From Phallusia fumigata (taxonomy: Eukaryota; Chordata; Ascidiacea; Phlebobranchia; Ascidiidae), in the NCBI GenBank assembly GCA_008931825.1, contig QXVZ01006315.1, positions 6,253 through 29,736 of the forward strand: DNA of 23,484 nt, given 5' to 3'. Each line of letters begins with the position of its first letter. Position 1 is the first letter of the stretch. The notes beneath the pieces are model-generated. The model did not search any database and was not told where the DNA came from. It saw only the letters and a program-made list of their open reading frames with translations. Position numbers and translations under genes: made by a program. Shown one piece after another: positions 1 through 11,200 of the stretch.

Positions 1-843
1 AAATATTAACACCTAACGTAATTACAATACGGATGCGATGGGAAAATGCTCAAAATCTACATTTCAATTGTCAACTAAGCAACTCGTCAACTTGTAAACT
101 TCGCTATATTTAGTAATTTAGAACATTTAACAAAAATGCTGTGAAATCGTGACTTCTGGTGAGTCTGCGAGGCTGGCGAAATTTGCCGTAGCTAAAATAC
201 CCAATAAGGATTTAATAGTCAAGGAATGTATGTATTTAACGCTTTATTTTTGGAATGCTCCCCGCTAAACTGCCTCGAAGGCAGGCGATAAAAAACCGCC
301 AAGCATGCAAAAACTTGTTCCTAGTTTGATTATCATTGGAAAAAAGTACAATACTGTTTATACACATGAAGTTAAATGATAAATAGAGCTTAGTGCAAAC
401 AAAACCTTTTAGCTGAAAACACCCAACGTGATATTGAGAAGTAAGGAACATTAAAGCATACAGCAGATGATTTCAGAAAACTCAATTTACGCAAGTCTGT
501 CAATGGAAAGAAAACCTCTACGCAATGCGAATATAGACCAGTGGTTATCAACTGTGGCTCCAGATACAGATTTTTGGAAGTCTAAGAGTTTGCATGCATA
601 AGACGAAAGCAATACATCGAAATAAAAATCCCCGCCGGTATGGTCTAGCATTAATTGATAATAATTCATTCATGTGACAAAAGGCGGACGCACTTCATTT
701 CAAAATTGTATGTCATTTGCTAGTAGAGGCCACTTGTAGGTATAAGTGTATCAACTTGTTTCATTGATGAGGTCCACAGATATCTATCAAATCGCCAAAA
801 GGGTGAAGGACACTGAAAAGTTTGGAAATCCACTGATCTAGAC
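1..843. other. Intergenic, no gene seen
   Basis: This AT-rich stretch holds only short open frames on either strand. None has a recognisable motif, a convincing splice pattern or a TATA/poly(A) context. I see no RNA gene and no repeat here apart from the target-site duplication that begins at 836 and belongs to the adjacent MITE. Confidence 0.5.
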
Positions 844-1029
844 CAGTGTTTCTCAAACTTTTTAGCCCAAGGATCACTTTATCTTAGAACTTTTTTCTGA
901 GGATCACCAAACAGAATTCCATTCTAACATGCTCTCAAAGTAGGCGATTTAAAAAACCAGTGCCTTGTTTAAGTCATCTTTACGCGGACCACCATGAGGG
1001 GACAGCGGACCACACTTTGAAAATCACTG
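844..1029. mobile_element. hAT-type MITE with perfect 8-bp target duplication
   Basis: This is a 186-bp non-coding element. It opens with CAGTGTTTCTCAAAC and closes with the imperfect inverted copy (GTTTCTCAAA-like; the end reads TTTGAAAATCACTG). Both ends carry a GGATCAC/GGACCAC-type internal motif. It is flanked exactly by the 8-bp direct repeat ATCTAGAC at 836-843 and 1030-1037. An 8-bp duplication and CAGTG ends are the signature of the hAT superfamily, and the target fits the known Ac-type preference nTCTAGAn. It has no transposase, so it must have been moved in trans. It lies about 270 bp upstream of the TATA box of the first gene. Confidence 0.88.
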
Positions 1030-1298
1030 ATCTAGACTATGAAACCACCTTTGTGAAAATCGGTTGTTTGGAGGTGTTTTGACTGTAAAAGCAGTGAACC
1101 AAAATAAGGCAACACCGAAAAAGCTGCGATATGTTTGCAGTTCCAATGCATCTCCATCAACACCTAACCGCCTGTGAACCGATCAACTTTTGTCACGATA
1201 TCATGTAAACCTTAACGGCGGCCAAGCAAATGTAAATAGATGGGATCAGATATTTTGTCCCCTGGGGCTGCATGTGATGTCACGTCGGCCAGAGGGGA

Positions 1299-1306
1299 TA
1301 TATAAG
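1299..1306 (+). promoter_or_regulatory. TATA box of secreted-protein gene
   Basis: The octamer TATATAAG is preceded by a short G run. Transcription would be expected to start near 1330, giving a leader of about 340 nt before the ATG at 1674 unless a leader intron is removed. Assignment to this gene rests on position only. Confidence 0.5.
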
Positions 1307-1673
1307 ATTCGAATTTGGTGTGAAAGAGACCAGAAGCGCTGGGGTTCACGAGAGCTTCGTATAAGTTTCTGAACAAGCTGTTTGAACAAGTGGTTTTTTG
1401 AAAAGAATAACGTTTGGCTTTAACATCTGAGTTAATTTGCGATGATGTTGGTTTATAGTTTCATCTCTTAATGTGGTGAAGGACGATTTACATACTCGCT
1501 GGGTTTTTATGACGTCTATTTATACGTATCCACAAAACGTGACGAAAAGCTGGAACATATTTTTTGAGAAACATGTGCGGTTTCATATTTGTCATCAAAA
1601 TGTGCTCATGTAATGCAATTTGCTGTCTTAGAGAAGTTTGTGTACAAATCCACTTGATTCGTGCCTGCTGACT

Positions 1674-2815
1674 ATGAGGATGCTATTCTGCTACGTATTA
1701 GTTTTTGTGGTTTTTCTGTTTCTATCGTCGCCTGTTTCGTCCGGTTCTTGCTCGCGCAGATTTAGGAAGCTGTGGCCATCTGCCTCAAAGCAAATACGCA
1801 GCAACGCCAAGTTGCTATTGGACGAAACTTTGGCCAAATATTCAAAGGTGGGTACTGGAACTTTTACAAAGTGTTGGTCAGTAGTTATGGACCATTTTAA
1901 ACTGTGAACAGTTTTTTTTATACTTTTCAGTTGGTTCAAACTGTTTTTATAATCGAGTAGCAATTTAGTTTTAAAGTGTTTAAAGTTTTAACTTTACTGC
2001 GTTTTAGGTCTCTATAAAGCATTTTCCTAACATAAGGAACACAACTTTCGTTCGTGGCTCCATGTATGAACTCCAGCGAATCAATGATCTCCTGAGGTAG
2101 GAAATGCTGCATTTTCAAGCCGCATATAAAAAGTTCAAGGCCAAACCGCAGGGATAATCAGAATATATTTTATAAAGCAACAAATATGAAATACACGTGA
2201 ATGCATGGATGCGGATTTTCTAATTTCACAAATGTGTGATTAATATAGCAAGTAAACCAAAACAAAACTGTTGCAAACGTTAACAGATGTTAGAGGTAGC
2301 CCCATAACTTAAACATGTTGATTGGCCTAAAAGCACGCGGAATGCAAGTAATGACATTTTCGTTTTCTTGCAGTCTTCTGCAGTACATTTTGCGCAAGGT
2401 GATCTCACATCAAACTCGTTTATTCACACATCAAAAATCTTCAATGAAATCGATCAGGGACCTGCGGGATTCGATGGCAAATATTATTCCGCCAAACTGC
2501 GTAAGACCTGAATTTATAAAATCTCATTTTTCGTGACTTTATTTTGTAAACAACATAAAAACCTACGTTAACGTTTTGCAATTGAAAACACAGATTTTTT
2601 CTCACGTTTGGTGATAAATTGAAATGTATATATTTATTCTCCAGGTAATGCTTAGGCGTTTTCAGATGCAAGACAGTTTGAACCCTTCCTGTTTGGCAAA
2701 TGTAGTACGGACGTCTTTTTATTTATCATATCGCATTCGACGGCCGGGAAAAGGACGCTACATGTTGCCCACCGTCCAACACCTATGCAAACACAACTTG
2801 TCAAGTTGTCAATGA
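1674..2815 (+). CDS. Secreted helix-rich 186-aa protein, four exons (cytokine-like shape)
   Basis: I join exons 1674-1847, 2008-2096, 2374-2500 and 2645-2815 (stop TGA). Introns are in phases 0, 2 and 0, with donors GTGGGT, GTAGGA and GTAAGA and acceptors TTTTAG, TTGCAG and CTCCAG, and the frame stays open throughout. The N-terminus is a clear signal peptide: two residues after the start, a run of large hydrophobics, then SSPVSSGS. The mature part is basic and predicted by eye to be mostly helical, especially exons 2 and 3 (ELQRINDLLRSLLQYILRKV). There are two N-glycosylation sequons (NTT in exon 2, NLS near the C-terminus), about five mature cysteines and a basic RRPGKGR patch. There is no transmembrane segment after the signal. 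I do not recognise the family. Size, signal peptide and helix content resemble four-helix cytokines or hormones, but that is shape only. The start could also be the ATG at 1680. Confidence 0.68.
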
Positions 2816-3088
2816 TCGCTTAGGCTTTCGAGAAGAAATCAAATTTTCACAAGTTAGAAAAGCCAATATTTTTTGCGAAACGTCTGTGGTACGAAAGTCA
2901 CCACTTTTGGAAGAAACAATACGAAAAGAGAAAATGAGGACAACTTATTTATCTTCTTGAAACTGATTTGATTTCGATTCCCGTCATTTTCGTATTTAAT
3001 CTGTTTATCTGTTTAATCTGTTGCTATCTTGTTGTGCATTTTATCCCCTTTCATATTACAGCATGTATTTTTGCTAAATTTGTTTTTT

Positions 3089-3094
3089 ATTAAA
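3089..3094 (+). terminator. Possible poly(A) signal ATTAAA
   Basis: This ATTAAA lies about 275 nt after the stop of the secreted-protein gene, in T-rich sequence. It is the first common poly(A) hexamer I see downstream, but the variant is weak and the call is tentative. Confidence 0.3.
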
Positions 3095-3290
3095 GAAGTA
3101 TGTTGTGCTTTTTATCTTTTAACAAAAAAAATTGTTCCATAATTTATTTTTTTATTGTCGTTCTACGGCTGAAATCTTTTTTTGTACAACACAATAAAAA
3201 TTTTGGGGAAACAAATAGTTTTTACAATTTTTTGATACATATTTATGATATTCCGTGTTTAACGTTCTATAAAGTTATCATTAATTTAAA

Positions 3291-3465
3291 GCGCCGAGTG
3301 GTTAGCGCGACTGTCTTGTGCTCGCAAGGTTCTGGGTTCCAATCCTGTCTCGGTCGCTTGTGTTTTTCTGTGCAAGAAATTTTAGCGACATTGCTTCAAT
3401 CAAGTCAACCCAATGGGTTGACCCAATTTAAGTTACCAACTTAAAAAAATAAAATAAAATAAACA
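3291..3465 (+). repeat. tRNA-derived SINE with A-rich tail
   Basis: The head is tRNA-like: GCGCCGAGTGGTTAGCGCG contains an A-box-like block at about 3299-3309, and GGTTCCAATCC at 3335-3345 is a B box. The acceptor-stem strands are GCGCCGA and TCGGTCGC, which pair imperfectly. About 80 nt of tRNA-unrelated sequence follow, including CAACCCAATGGGTTGACCC, and the element ends in an AAAATA repeat at 3441-3465. No CCA end or clean anticodon arm is present, so this is not a functional tRNA gene. I could not find a clear target-site duplication. Confidence 0.72.
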
Positions 3466-3842
3466 ATGATCCAACAGTACTGCGATGAGGCAGGTACTTC
3501 AACGATGAACACGAGTATAACGCATTTAGGTGTTGTTCCATCTGCCGAGTATAAAACATGAACGGGGCGGTTATAACAATATTCGCCAAACAGGACCGAT
3601 GCTTAGTCTATATTACATCACTTAATTTAACTACAGGAGTTAAGGTGACTAATTTAACTTGATTCAGGCATAACCTCTATCTCTACGCGCTTCATAGTTT
3701 CGCATCGCCAGCTGTTATTCAACTAAATTCCAGAAATAAACCACCGATCAAGGACCGAAAGTACCAACAACGGGTGATTAATCGTTTAGGCTTTCCGGCA
3801 TATTTAGTATTTATAAAACCTAGAAAAACTGCCCATTCAAAG
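3466..3842. other. Intergenic with two TATA-like sites
   Basis: I see no coding exon here. TATAAAAC occurs at 3550-3557 and again at 3812-3819. The second lies about 30 bp before the ATG at 3843 of the next small gene and could be its core promoter. Confidence 0.35.
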
Positions 3843-4895
3843 ATGCAAAAGGCCATGAGAACGTTGCGCCTACTGGTAAACATTGTTGCTAAACGAAAGA
3901 GATTGAGGTAATAAATAATTGCTCGACAAAGTTATATTTTTCAAGGTTTGGTTTGGAAGTCAAATTTTGTTAAATTGTGGAAATATTTTGTGATGTTTTA
4001 ACGAATGTAAAATGTTACAGGGTGTTAAACGTTGTTTAATTGGAAAAAAGCATCGACATTTTTTGTTGAAACATTTGATCACTTAAGTTCTAAAGTTACA
4101 GCTTCTGAAGTTTCGTTTCCTGACTGTGCTGATTAAAAAAACCCTAAATATGGAACATAACTTTGGATTTCAACGTATGCTGACAACGAAACTATCCACA
4201 CCGAGATGCTCAAACTGTAGAATGCTATGTGGATCGGTACTGGAAAAGATGATGCACGAAAAAGATTGCAAAAGCTCAGGGAGACTGTCACCATTGTTGT
4301 CTCAGGTAATACAATTTGAAAGTAAAACATTGTTTAGAAGTTTGAGCAAAAACAAACATAAAAAGTCTTAAAATCTTAAAACGTTCGCCTTCGGAGGTCT
4401 TTAGAGCTGCTTACTGTATTGCACTTTCGCTGGAATATTTTTAATTTTATTTGTTAAAATCAAATAGGAATGTAACTTTAAAATTGTCAGTTTGGTTTAT
4501 CCCAGTCAGATTTGTTGGTTTGCAACATCAATGCCGTTTGCGTTACTTGATCAAAGCAACACATTTGGTTGTGGCCACATTGAAACCAAAACCTCACAGT
4601 AAGTAAAGTCAAATCGGACAAAAAATTAATGGGATTGAAAATCTGTGAATGATATACTTGTGTGTATTTGATATGATGGATGTCCCCGAAGCTTTCGTAT
4701 AGGCCAACGATAACGGCTGACATGCAGCCATCTATGATTCTGTATAACGCCTCTTTCAGGCCTGGCGTAGTGCGCTTGGTTGAAATATCTTATGGCAAAC
4801 AGTATGAGGCTAACCATATATATTTTGCTTTTCTTATAGATGTCTTTGCGTCGGACGGTGCGAGATCCAGAAGGTCAGTTTCCGCCAGTAAATAG
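3843..4895 (+). CDS. Small cysteine-containing orphan protein (3-4 exons)
   Basis: The best-supported exons are 4510-4598 and 4703-4895 (stop TAG) plus an exon ending at 4305. These join in phases 0 and 2 with donors GTAATA and GTAAGT and acceptors CCCAGTCAG and CGTATAG. The 5' end is uncertain. The protein may start at ATG 4150 (145 aa) or at ATG 3843, with an exon 3843-3875 joined in phase 0 to an exon opening at 4102 (172 aa). The protein has a cluster C-x2-C-x3-C-x10-C (RCSNCRMLCG to EKDC), two more cysteines in the next exon (ICWF, FGCGH), a sequon NAS, and a cysteine-free last exon ending in a basic GARSRRS. The family is not recognised. The AATAAA at 4931, 36 nt after the stop, supports the 3' end. 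Confidence 0.45.
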
Positions 4896-4930
4896 GGGAT
4901 ATGTCCACAAAGTACTTAAATTTGAAAAAA

Positions 4931-4936
4931 AATAAA
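4931..4936 (+). terminator. Poly(A) signal AATAAA of orphan gene
   Basis: AATAAA sits 36 nt after the TAG at 4893-4895. It lies only about 56 bp before the next TATA box, so the two genes are almost back to back. Confidence 0.5.
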
Positions 4937-4992
4937 AGAAAACCCAAGTATGTTGGTCAAGTTGCTGCACTAAATAACGAACATTAGAACAT

Positions 4993-5000
4993 TATAAAAG
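4993..5000 (+). promoter_or_regulatory. TATA box of the MIB-TIR gene
   Basis: TATAAAAGGGC is a near-consensus TATA box. A start near 5025 would give a short non-coding first exon ending at 5079 (TCTTGTT followed by donor GTAAGT), spliced to the exon at 5196, where ATG 5204 opens the long frame. Confidence 0.5.
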
Positions 5001-5203
5001 GGCATCGAGGGATAAAAACCCGTACTACAAGCGTGGAAGGGCGGTTGCATAAATCATTTGCTTACTGAGCGGTCTTGTTGTAAGTAACCACGAAATTGAA
5101 TTAAAACGTTTAAAAAATGGAACAGGAGCAATGTTACGGATCCTATTTAGGCATCCTGATCCCGAAAATTAAGTTTTGATATTTTCTAACAATAGGTGAC
5201 TTA

Positions 5204-8200
5204 ATGAGCCTGGTGAGGTCACGTATGTCACTTGATATGCCGTTGAGCAGCGACTCCGACAACGATGATGACGACAACGATGATGACGACAACGATGATG
5301 ACGACAATGATGACACGTGTAAGTCACTCAATAGAATGTAAACCAAAAAGTTACTTATAGCTCAGTGGTTCTCAAAATGGGGCCCGAAGTGCCCTTGGGG
5401 TCCGCAAAGCGATTTTAGGGGGTCCGTGATAGGTCTCCAGACTCTCTTAGCTGATTATATATCACGTGACTACTTATATATTGTAAATGTACGATTTATA
5501 CGCCCTTTGTGGCACCACCACGCGAATGCTGTTTTTTGATGTGACAAGTAACAATTGAAGTAAATGTACCACACACAATCATTGCTGAATTACAGTCAAG
5601 TAAAGCTAATTTGAGTTTGAAAAACACTGTTGTACACTAAAACACTTTCGAACAATCGTTGTGATAAAAAAACTCTGTGGCTTCATTATACATAAGTTTT
5701 TTCATGTTTGATCCCTTTATGAAGAGGTTTTATAAAACATCGTTTCGAAAATTACTTTTTAGGCTAACGTGTTGCATTTTGACTAACGGCTTAAGTTCCT
5801 TCATAAAGGATCAAAAGCCAAGCAATTTATTTGTAATTATTTACTTCTTGACTAGGTTTACCGATGGTCGGAATGAGGGTTGTGCGAGGCCCATCGTGGA
5901 AGTGGAAAAATCAGGCAAGCCAATTTTTTTGTTATAACCGTTGTAAACAAAATTTAACGTTACAAGAATACAATGCAATCACAGGACGAAGGCGAAGGAA
6001 GCCTGGGTACTGTGATTGAGTACAATCCCACAACGAAGTGGGTTGACGTGTTGTGGGACCACGGGGCCAAGGCAAATTACCGGGGTGGAAATGGGGCAAA
6101 TGACCTTCTTGTACTTGACAGCGCTCCAGCAGGTGTTGTTGGTTTGTTTGTTTTATTATTATCATTGATGGACGGAACAACCTCTGAATGCGTTATGTTC
6201 ACAAAGAATCATGCCCCTCTGCAGTTCCGTTCGATCGTTTTAAATTTCTTTTTTTGATTGAGTTATAAGATACCGAATTCGGGCCTGGAGACATTTAGAC
6301 ATTTGCGTACAGGTATAAAGCATCCGAAAGTTCTATGTGACGTATGCAACAAGTTCGGAGGTGACGTTGTTATTCGTGGGGCGCGTTGGAAGTGTAAGCA
6401 GTGCCACGATTTCGACCTCTGCACGACGTGCTATATGGGAAACAAACACGACCTAAACCATCAATTCATTCGCTTTGACAAAAAAGATTCATCAGGGTGG
6501 GTTCTGACGTAAACTTTCCTTCAAAACAAGTGAAAACTCGGGTGCTCGATTGACCGTGTACCTGCCTAACCTTTTAAGTGCTGCGGGCCAGTTTTCTACA
6601 AAGAAAGTTATTACGGTCCGCAATCCTTTTTTCAATTTCAAATACCAGCATAAACACGAGATGGTAATGAGTCACTAGTTGCATGCAGTTTCCAATGGTA
6701 GGCTATGCATATATACCAACTTTAAAAAATTGCTTCATTTTTACAGCGTTTGGTATTCAAGTTTCAAATTAGTAGGCCTATAACTGAAACAACTGGCATA
6801 CAAATTTTGTCAAATTTTAATGGCAAATATACTTAAGTTTACAAACAAAAATGTTGGTCTGTCAATTAAATCAACCTCAAAGCCGCGGGTTATAGGCAAC
6901 CTTGATTTTGTTTGTAGAAACGCATAAACTGTTTTACACACAATTATTAGTTTTTATTTCTTGACATGTGGAAATTGATCGAAATTGTTTTTTAGCATTT
7001 TGGTGCCGCCCCGCTCCAAGTCTAGAGAGCGCCTGCAAAGCAAAGGTCTGTGTCCAGGTGCAACTGTAACCAGGGGGAGAGACTGGAAATGGGAAAAACA
7101 GGATGGTGGCCGGGGAAAAAAAGGAACAATCGTTAGGATGGTGTAAGTCGATGAGAGGAGTTTCGGTTTATCGACGCACTTAAAGTTTTTTTAGTTCTCA
7201 ATAGGCGGAAGTAAGCTTGAACAGATTGTCCTTTACTTTTGCACTTTCGTTCTATTTTTATTCTATATTTAGTATTTGCTCATATCCAGAGTAAACAACG
7301 AATATGCGTCGGAGCAATCTCCCTCTGAACTTTTTTACTCGGGAGGACACAATTCAGGGCATATACTAAATTTAGGCAAAGCCAACACTTAATTGTTAAT
7401 AAATTTATAACCGACAATTTTAACGAAACTTTAAACTTTAATCACATTAACTAGCACCTGCGCTGCATTTCTCCAAACAGGTAGAACCTGTTGTTTTCAA
7501 TCGAACATAAGGACAATCAATTGACAGTAGAGATAAACTTGTATACTCATAGGCTAAAATACTTTTCTGTGTAATCAGCTTTCAGTACATTTTTCAAATC
7601 CCGCGTGTAACATGGCACAAAACCTATTTTTTACAGATCCGGTTTTACTGATGATGTCGTGAAAGACGGGGCGAGTGTCCAATGGGACAAAAACAAAATG
7701 AAGAACAATTACCGAGCTGGAAGCAAAGGAAAAGTTGATTTGATTGCAATAAAGCCAGGGAACGGGATGGCTTATTACAAAGAGCATCTTGCCCTTTGCG
7801 GTATGTCAAGACGTTTATGCGATAGATGGAAAAAAACTTTATTTGGCTAGAAATATTCTTTGTTGCATTGGATTCCTTTCATTTCAATCAAAAGTAATTC
7901 TGAAAACACTACAGGCGTTTGTCCGAACTCAGGTTTTTATCAAACATTTAAAAACGACATACTGGGCGTTAAGGAACAAAATATGAATTAATTTATCTGC
8001 CTATTGCAGGTGTGAAAATGTATGTGAGGCGGTTCAGCATTGGAGATCCAGTAAGGGTAGTTATGCACCCTGCAGCAATGGAAAAAATACAGAAGGGTCA
8101 TGGCGGCTGGTTTCAACACATGACAAACGTAAAGCTGATTAAAGATTTTTTTTGTAGATTTATCGATTCTTGTATTTGTTCGTAAAAATGATGGTGTTCC

Positions 8201-11200
8201 GAATTTACAAAATAGAAGAAAAAGATGTTTATTGCAGCTAATTGGAGAACCTGGGACTGTTGAAGGCTTTGAGTCAAACAACGACGTTCTCGTTCGATAT
8301 CAATACGATATCTTGGGAAGCGGCAAAGATTGCAATCTGAGATTTAACCCTGCCGCTCTGGAAAAATTAGAGAGTAAGTTATGCTTGTTTTGCTCGAAGT
8401 AGAAATAGTCATAGCAATACAAAAACATTGAATCACCAAGTCGGAAATACTGTCAACGTCAAAACGCTATGGAGCACAAAGACATTCCAGTTTGATACTA
8501 TAATGGGATTTAGGCATGTGCCATCGATTAACGTCCCTTATAAGCGCAAGTTACTTGTGCAGGTACTGGATTGTAAAATAATGGCTATTACCAGATATTT
8601 AAAGGCAAAGTGGGTAACAATAGTTGGTGACTTTAATTTGTTTTAGATCCACAAGTGTAAGATGCTTGCATGCTCAAAAAAGAAACACTGATGACTATAG
8701 CGTGTTACAACCAACAACACTTCGCTTTATAACCACTACGCCAGTGATCCAAATCTTTTTAGTGTCTTAAACCCGTTTTAGGATTTGGCTGAAACCTATG
8801 TACCCCTTTAGTCAAACCATGCAGTTGTAAAACCAATAAGTTCGTTTATATGATCGAGATCTTAATTGCGCTCAATGAGTCGTCTTTTGCAAGTTAGACC
8901 ATAACGGCAAGTTTCGTTTCATTATATGTTGCTTGCATCTTGTGGGTACAATTAAGCTCTTCAACCCCAGAAATTTCTGTGGACCCATTGACGTACATGA
9001 CCCCCGGTTGGGAAGCACTGCATTAGGCATAGCACGGAATTAGTTTTTCCGCGAGAATTTTAGCCGCGTTGCCTTTTTATGAGTGATCTAAACCAGATCC
9101 TCTTGAAACGTTATAATTTGGTCATGCAGGTGAAGACCCTGAATATGTTGAACCAAAACACGTTGTGCTTTGCAATGACAGCAGCGAAGACGAAGAAGAT
9201 TGTTTTGAAACAGAACCTGTTAGTTCGCAATTGGATATGAATGAGGCTTCGCATTCAACTGCCAGTAGGTTTCTTATTCTGAACAGTATGTCGTTCCAAC
9301 TTGCTGCTATCCCATTGATCCTAAGGTGTCATTTCGAGGATGAGTGAAGTTGTATTCCAACTAAATTTAAAATAAATTTGATGTGTTAGTTTAAAACATC
9401 GAAAAAAATTAATATAACACTGTAAAGCTTTTTTAGAGATATTATAATGTTTTCCACGTCCATGCATAGAACAACGACTTTGTTTACGTGCAGTATCATT
9501 TTTGTCGAAGGTCGGCATGCTGAGGGCAATATACATCAACTCTTACATCACTCGAATCTGTTGAAAGATCCGCAAGCTCATCCACAAACCTCACAGCAAG
9601 GACCTTCAACACAGCCCGATGTAAGTCGAACTAATGCAGTTGAAATCAGTAAAAGTTTCCAAGCCTTAAATAGTTTCCAGTTCTCTAACTGCTCCTAGCA
9701 TACACTAATTTCGCCCTAATTATAGTGAATATTCCCGTTCATTTTTTTTGTGACAATAAGATATATGGTTGGCCACATAAAAAATCAGATAAGACCCGTT
9801 TGGGCCCAAGTCGCCGAATTTTTCATCATTTTTATATAAGCAGACATTTTTGTCTCAACCGTTCATTTTTTCTGGCCCATCTTCCCTTTTCCAACTTTAC
9901 CTTGATGTAATTGATAGGCTACTACTCTCTATTTCCTTCCTGTTTGCAGATAGTTACTCCAGCTGAGAAAGTGAATATCATGATCAGTTACTCATGGCAG
10001 CATAAAGATATTCCGCGCCAGGTAAAGGGTATTGCTATCAATAATTGTGCTGTCAATGTTTGTTTATGCTGTTCTATTAACGATGAAAGGTTCAACTTAT
10101 TTTAGTCACCTGCTACCCTGATCGGTACCCTATAGGTCATATGCACCACTGGGTTAAGGCTAGGGTTGCTAGGGTTGCCTTTATTCAGCTATATTTGTCC
10201 TTCCTTTATTGAGATTTGAAATGACACTATTTGTCCTTTATTTCAAAAATCGTTTTGGTTCAATTTCTAATTTCTGATCTGAGACTCTAAGGGCAAAAAC
10301 AAATCCAGCATATTACACAAGAAGCTAGTGATGACGTCCTTAACAAAAACGAGCCGTATTTGTTAGGCAAGAAATCTATGTGAGAAAACTTTTAACAGTA
10401 TATTGTGCCAATGTTTCATGTCATCATCATGTCAAAATATTAGGCCTAATTGAAAGTGTGTTTTCGGGACGTGATAAAATAAGTTTTCATGTCCTTGTAG
10501 CTTAACAGAGTTGGCAATCCTAGTTAAGGTGCCAAAAAGCTTTGCAACTGCGTGCGTCAAACCACATCAATCGTTGGCCCGAAAAATTGTTATGTGCAGC
10601 AAGCACGCACAGTTACCAAGTGTCAAGTGTCCTCGTTCTCTTATCCCGCCGCAAAACGATTTTTTTCGCTAACGCGTTTTGCTACACAAAAATGATTCGA
10701 GGCGTTTGCTGCTGGGTATGACATTAGGATAGCATTTTTATTCGTTATAGTTAGCCGAGCAGCTAGAGACATTGGGCTACGAAATCTGGATCGACACCAA
10801 GAAAATGCACGGAAATCTGTACCAAGAGATTGGCACCGCTGTGAAAGAGGCTCATGTGGTGCTGCTTTGCATGTCCGATTCATACAACGAAAGTGAAATC
10901 TGCCAAAAAGAGGCCTGCCTGGCTGCTGATCTAAGGAAACCAGTGATTCCCATCAAAGTACAAAACGACGTCGAACCGAAAGGATGGCTTGGTAAGATTG
11001 GCACAAATATTGTATTTGCATTGCACGACTATACACAACTATAGCCTTATGACGTAATAGAGCGTTTGTTCGAAGTCATCACGCTACACAAGTGTTTCCC
11101 AACCTATGCGCCGCGGCACACTATGGGGTGCCATTTGTAAGACTCACGGATGCCGCGACCAATTTACTAGAATTTTTTTGGTATGAAGGTGAATAATGCT

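Noticed and set aside
3291-3352. Functional tRNA gene
   Set aside because: The acceptor stem pairs imperfectly, there is no clear anticodon arm, and an A-rich tail follows, so it is a SINE head.
3100-3444. 114-codon open frame on the + strand
   Set aside because: It runs through T-rich sequence and straight across the tRNA-like head of the SINE; the composition is not protein-like and there is no splice or promoter support.
5143-5346. - strand serine-rich frame (SSSLSSSSL repeats)
   Set aside because: It is the complement of the 15-bp Asp/Asn-coding minisatellite on the + strand, which is in frame with the MIB/HERC2 exons.
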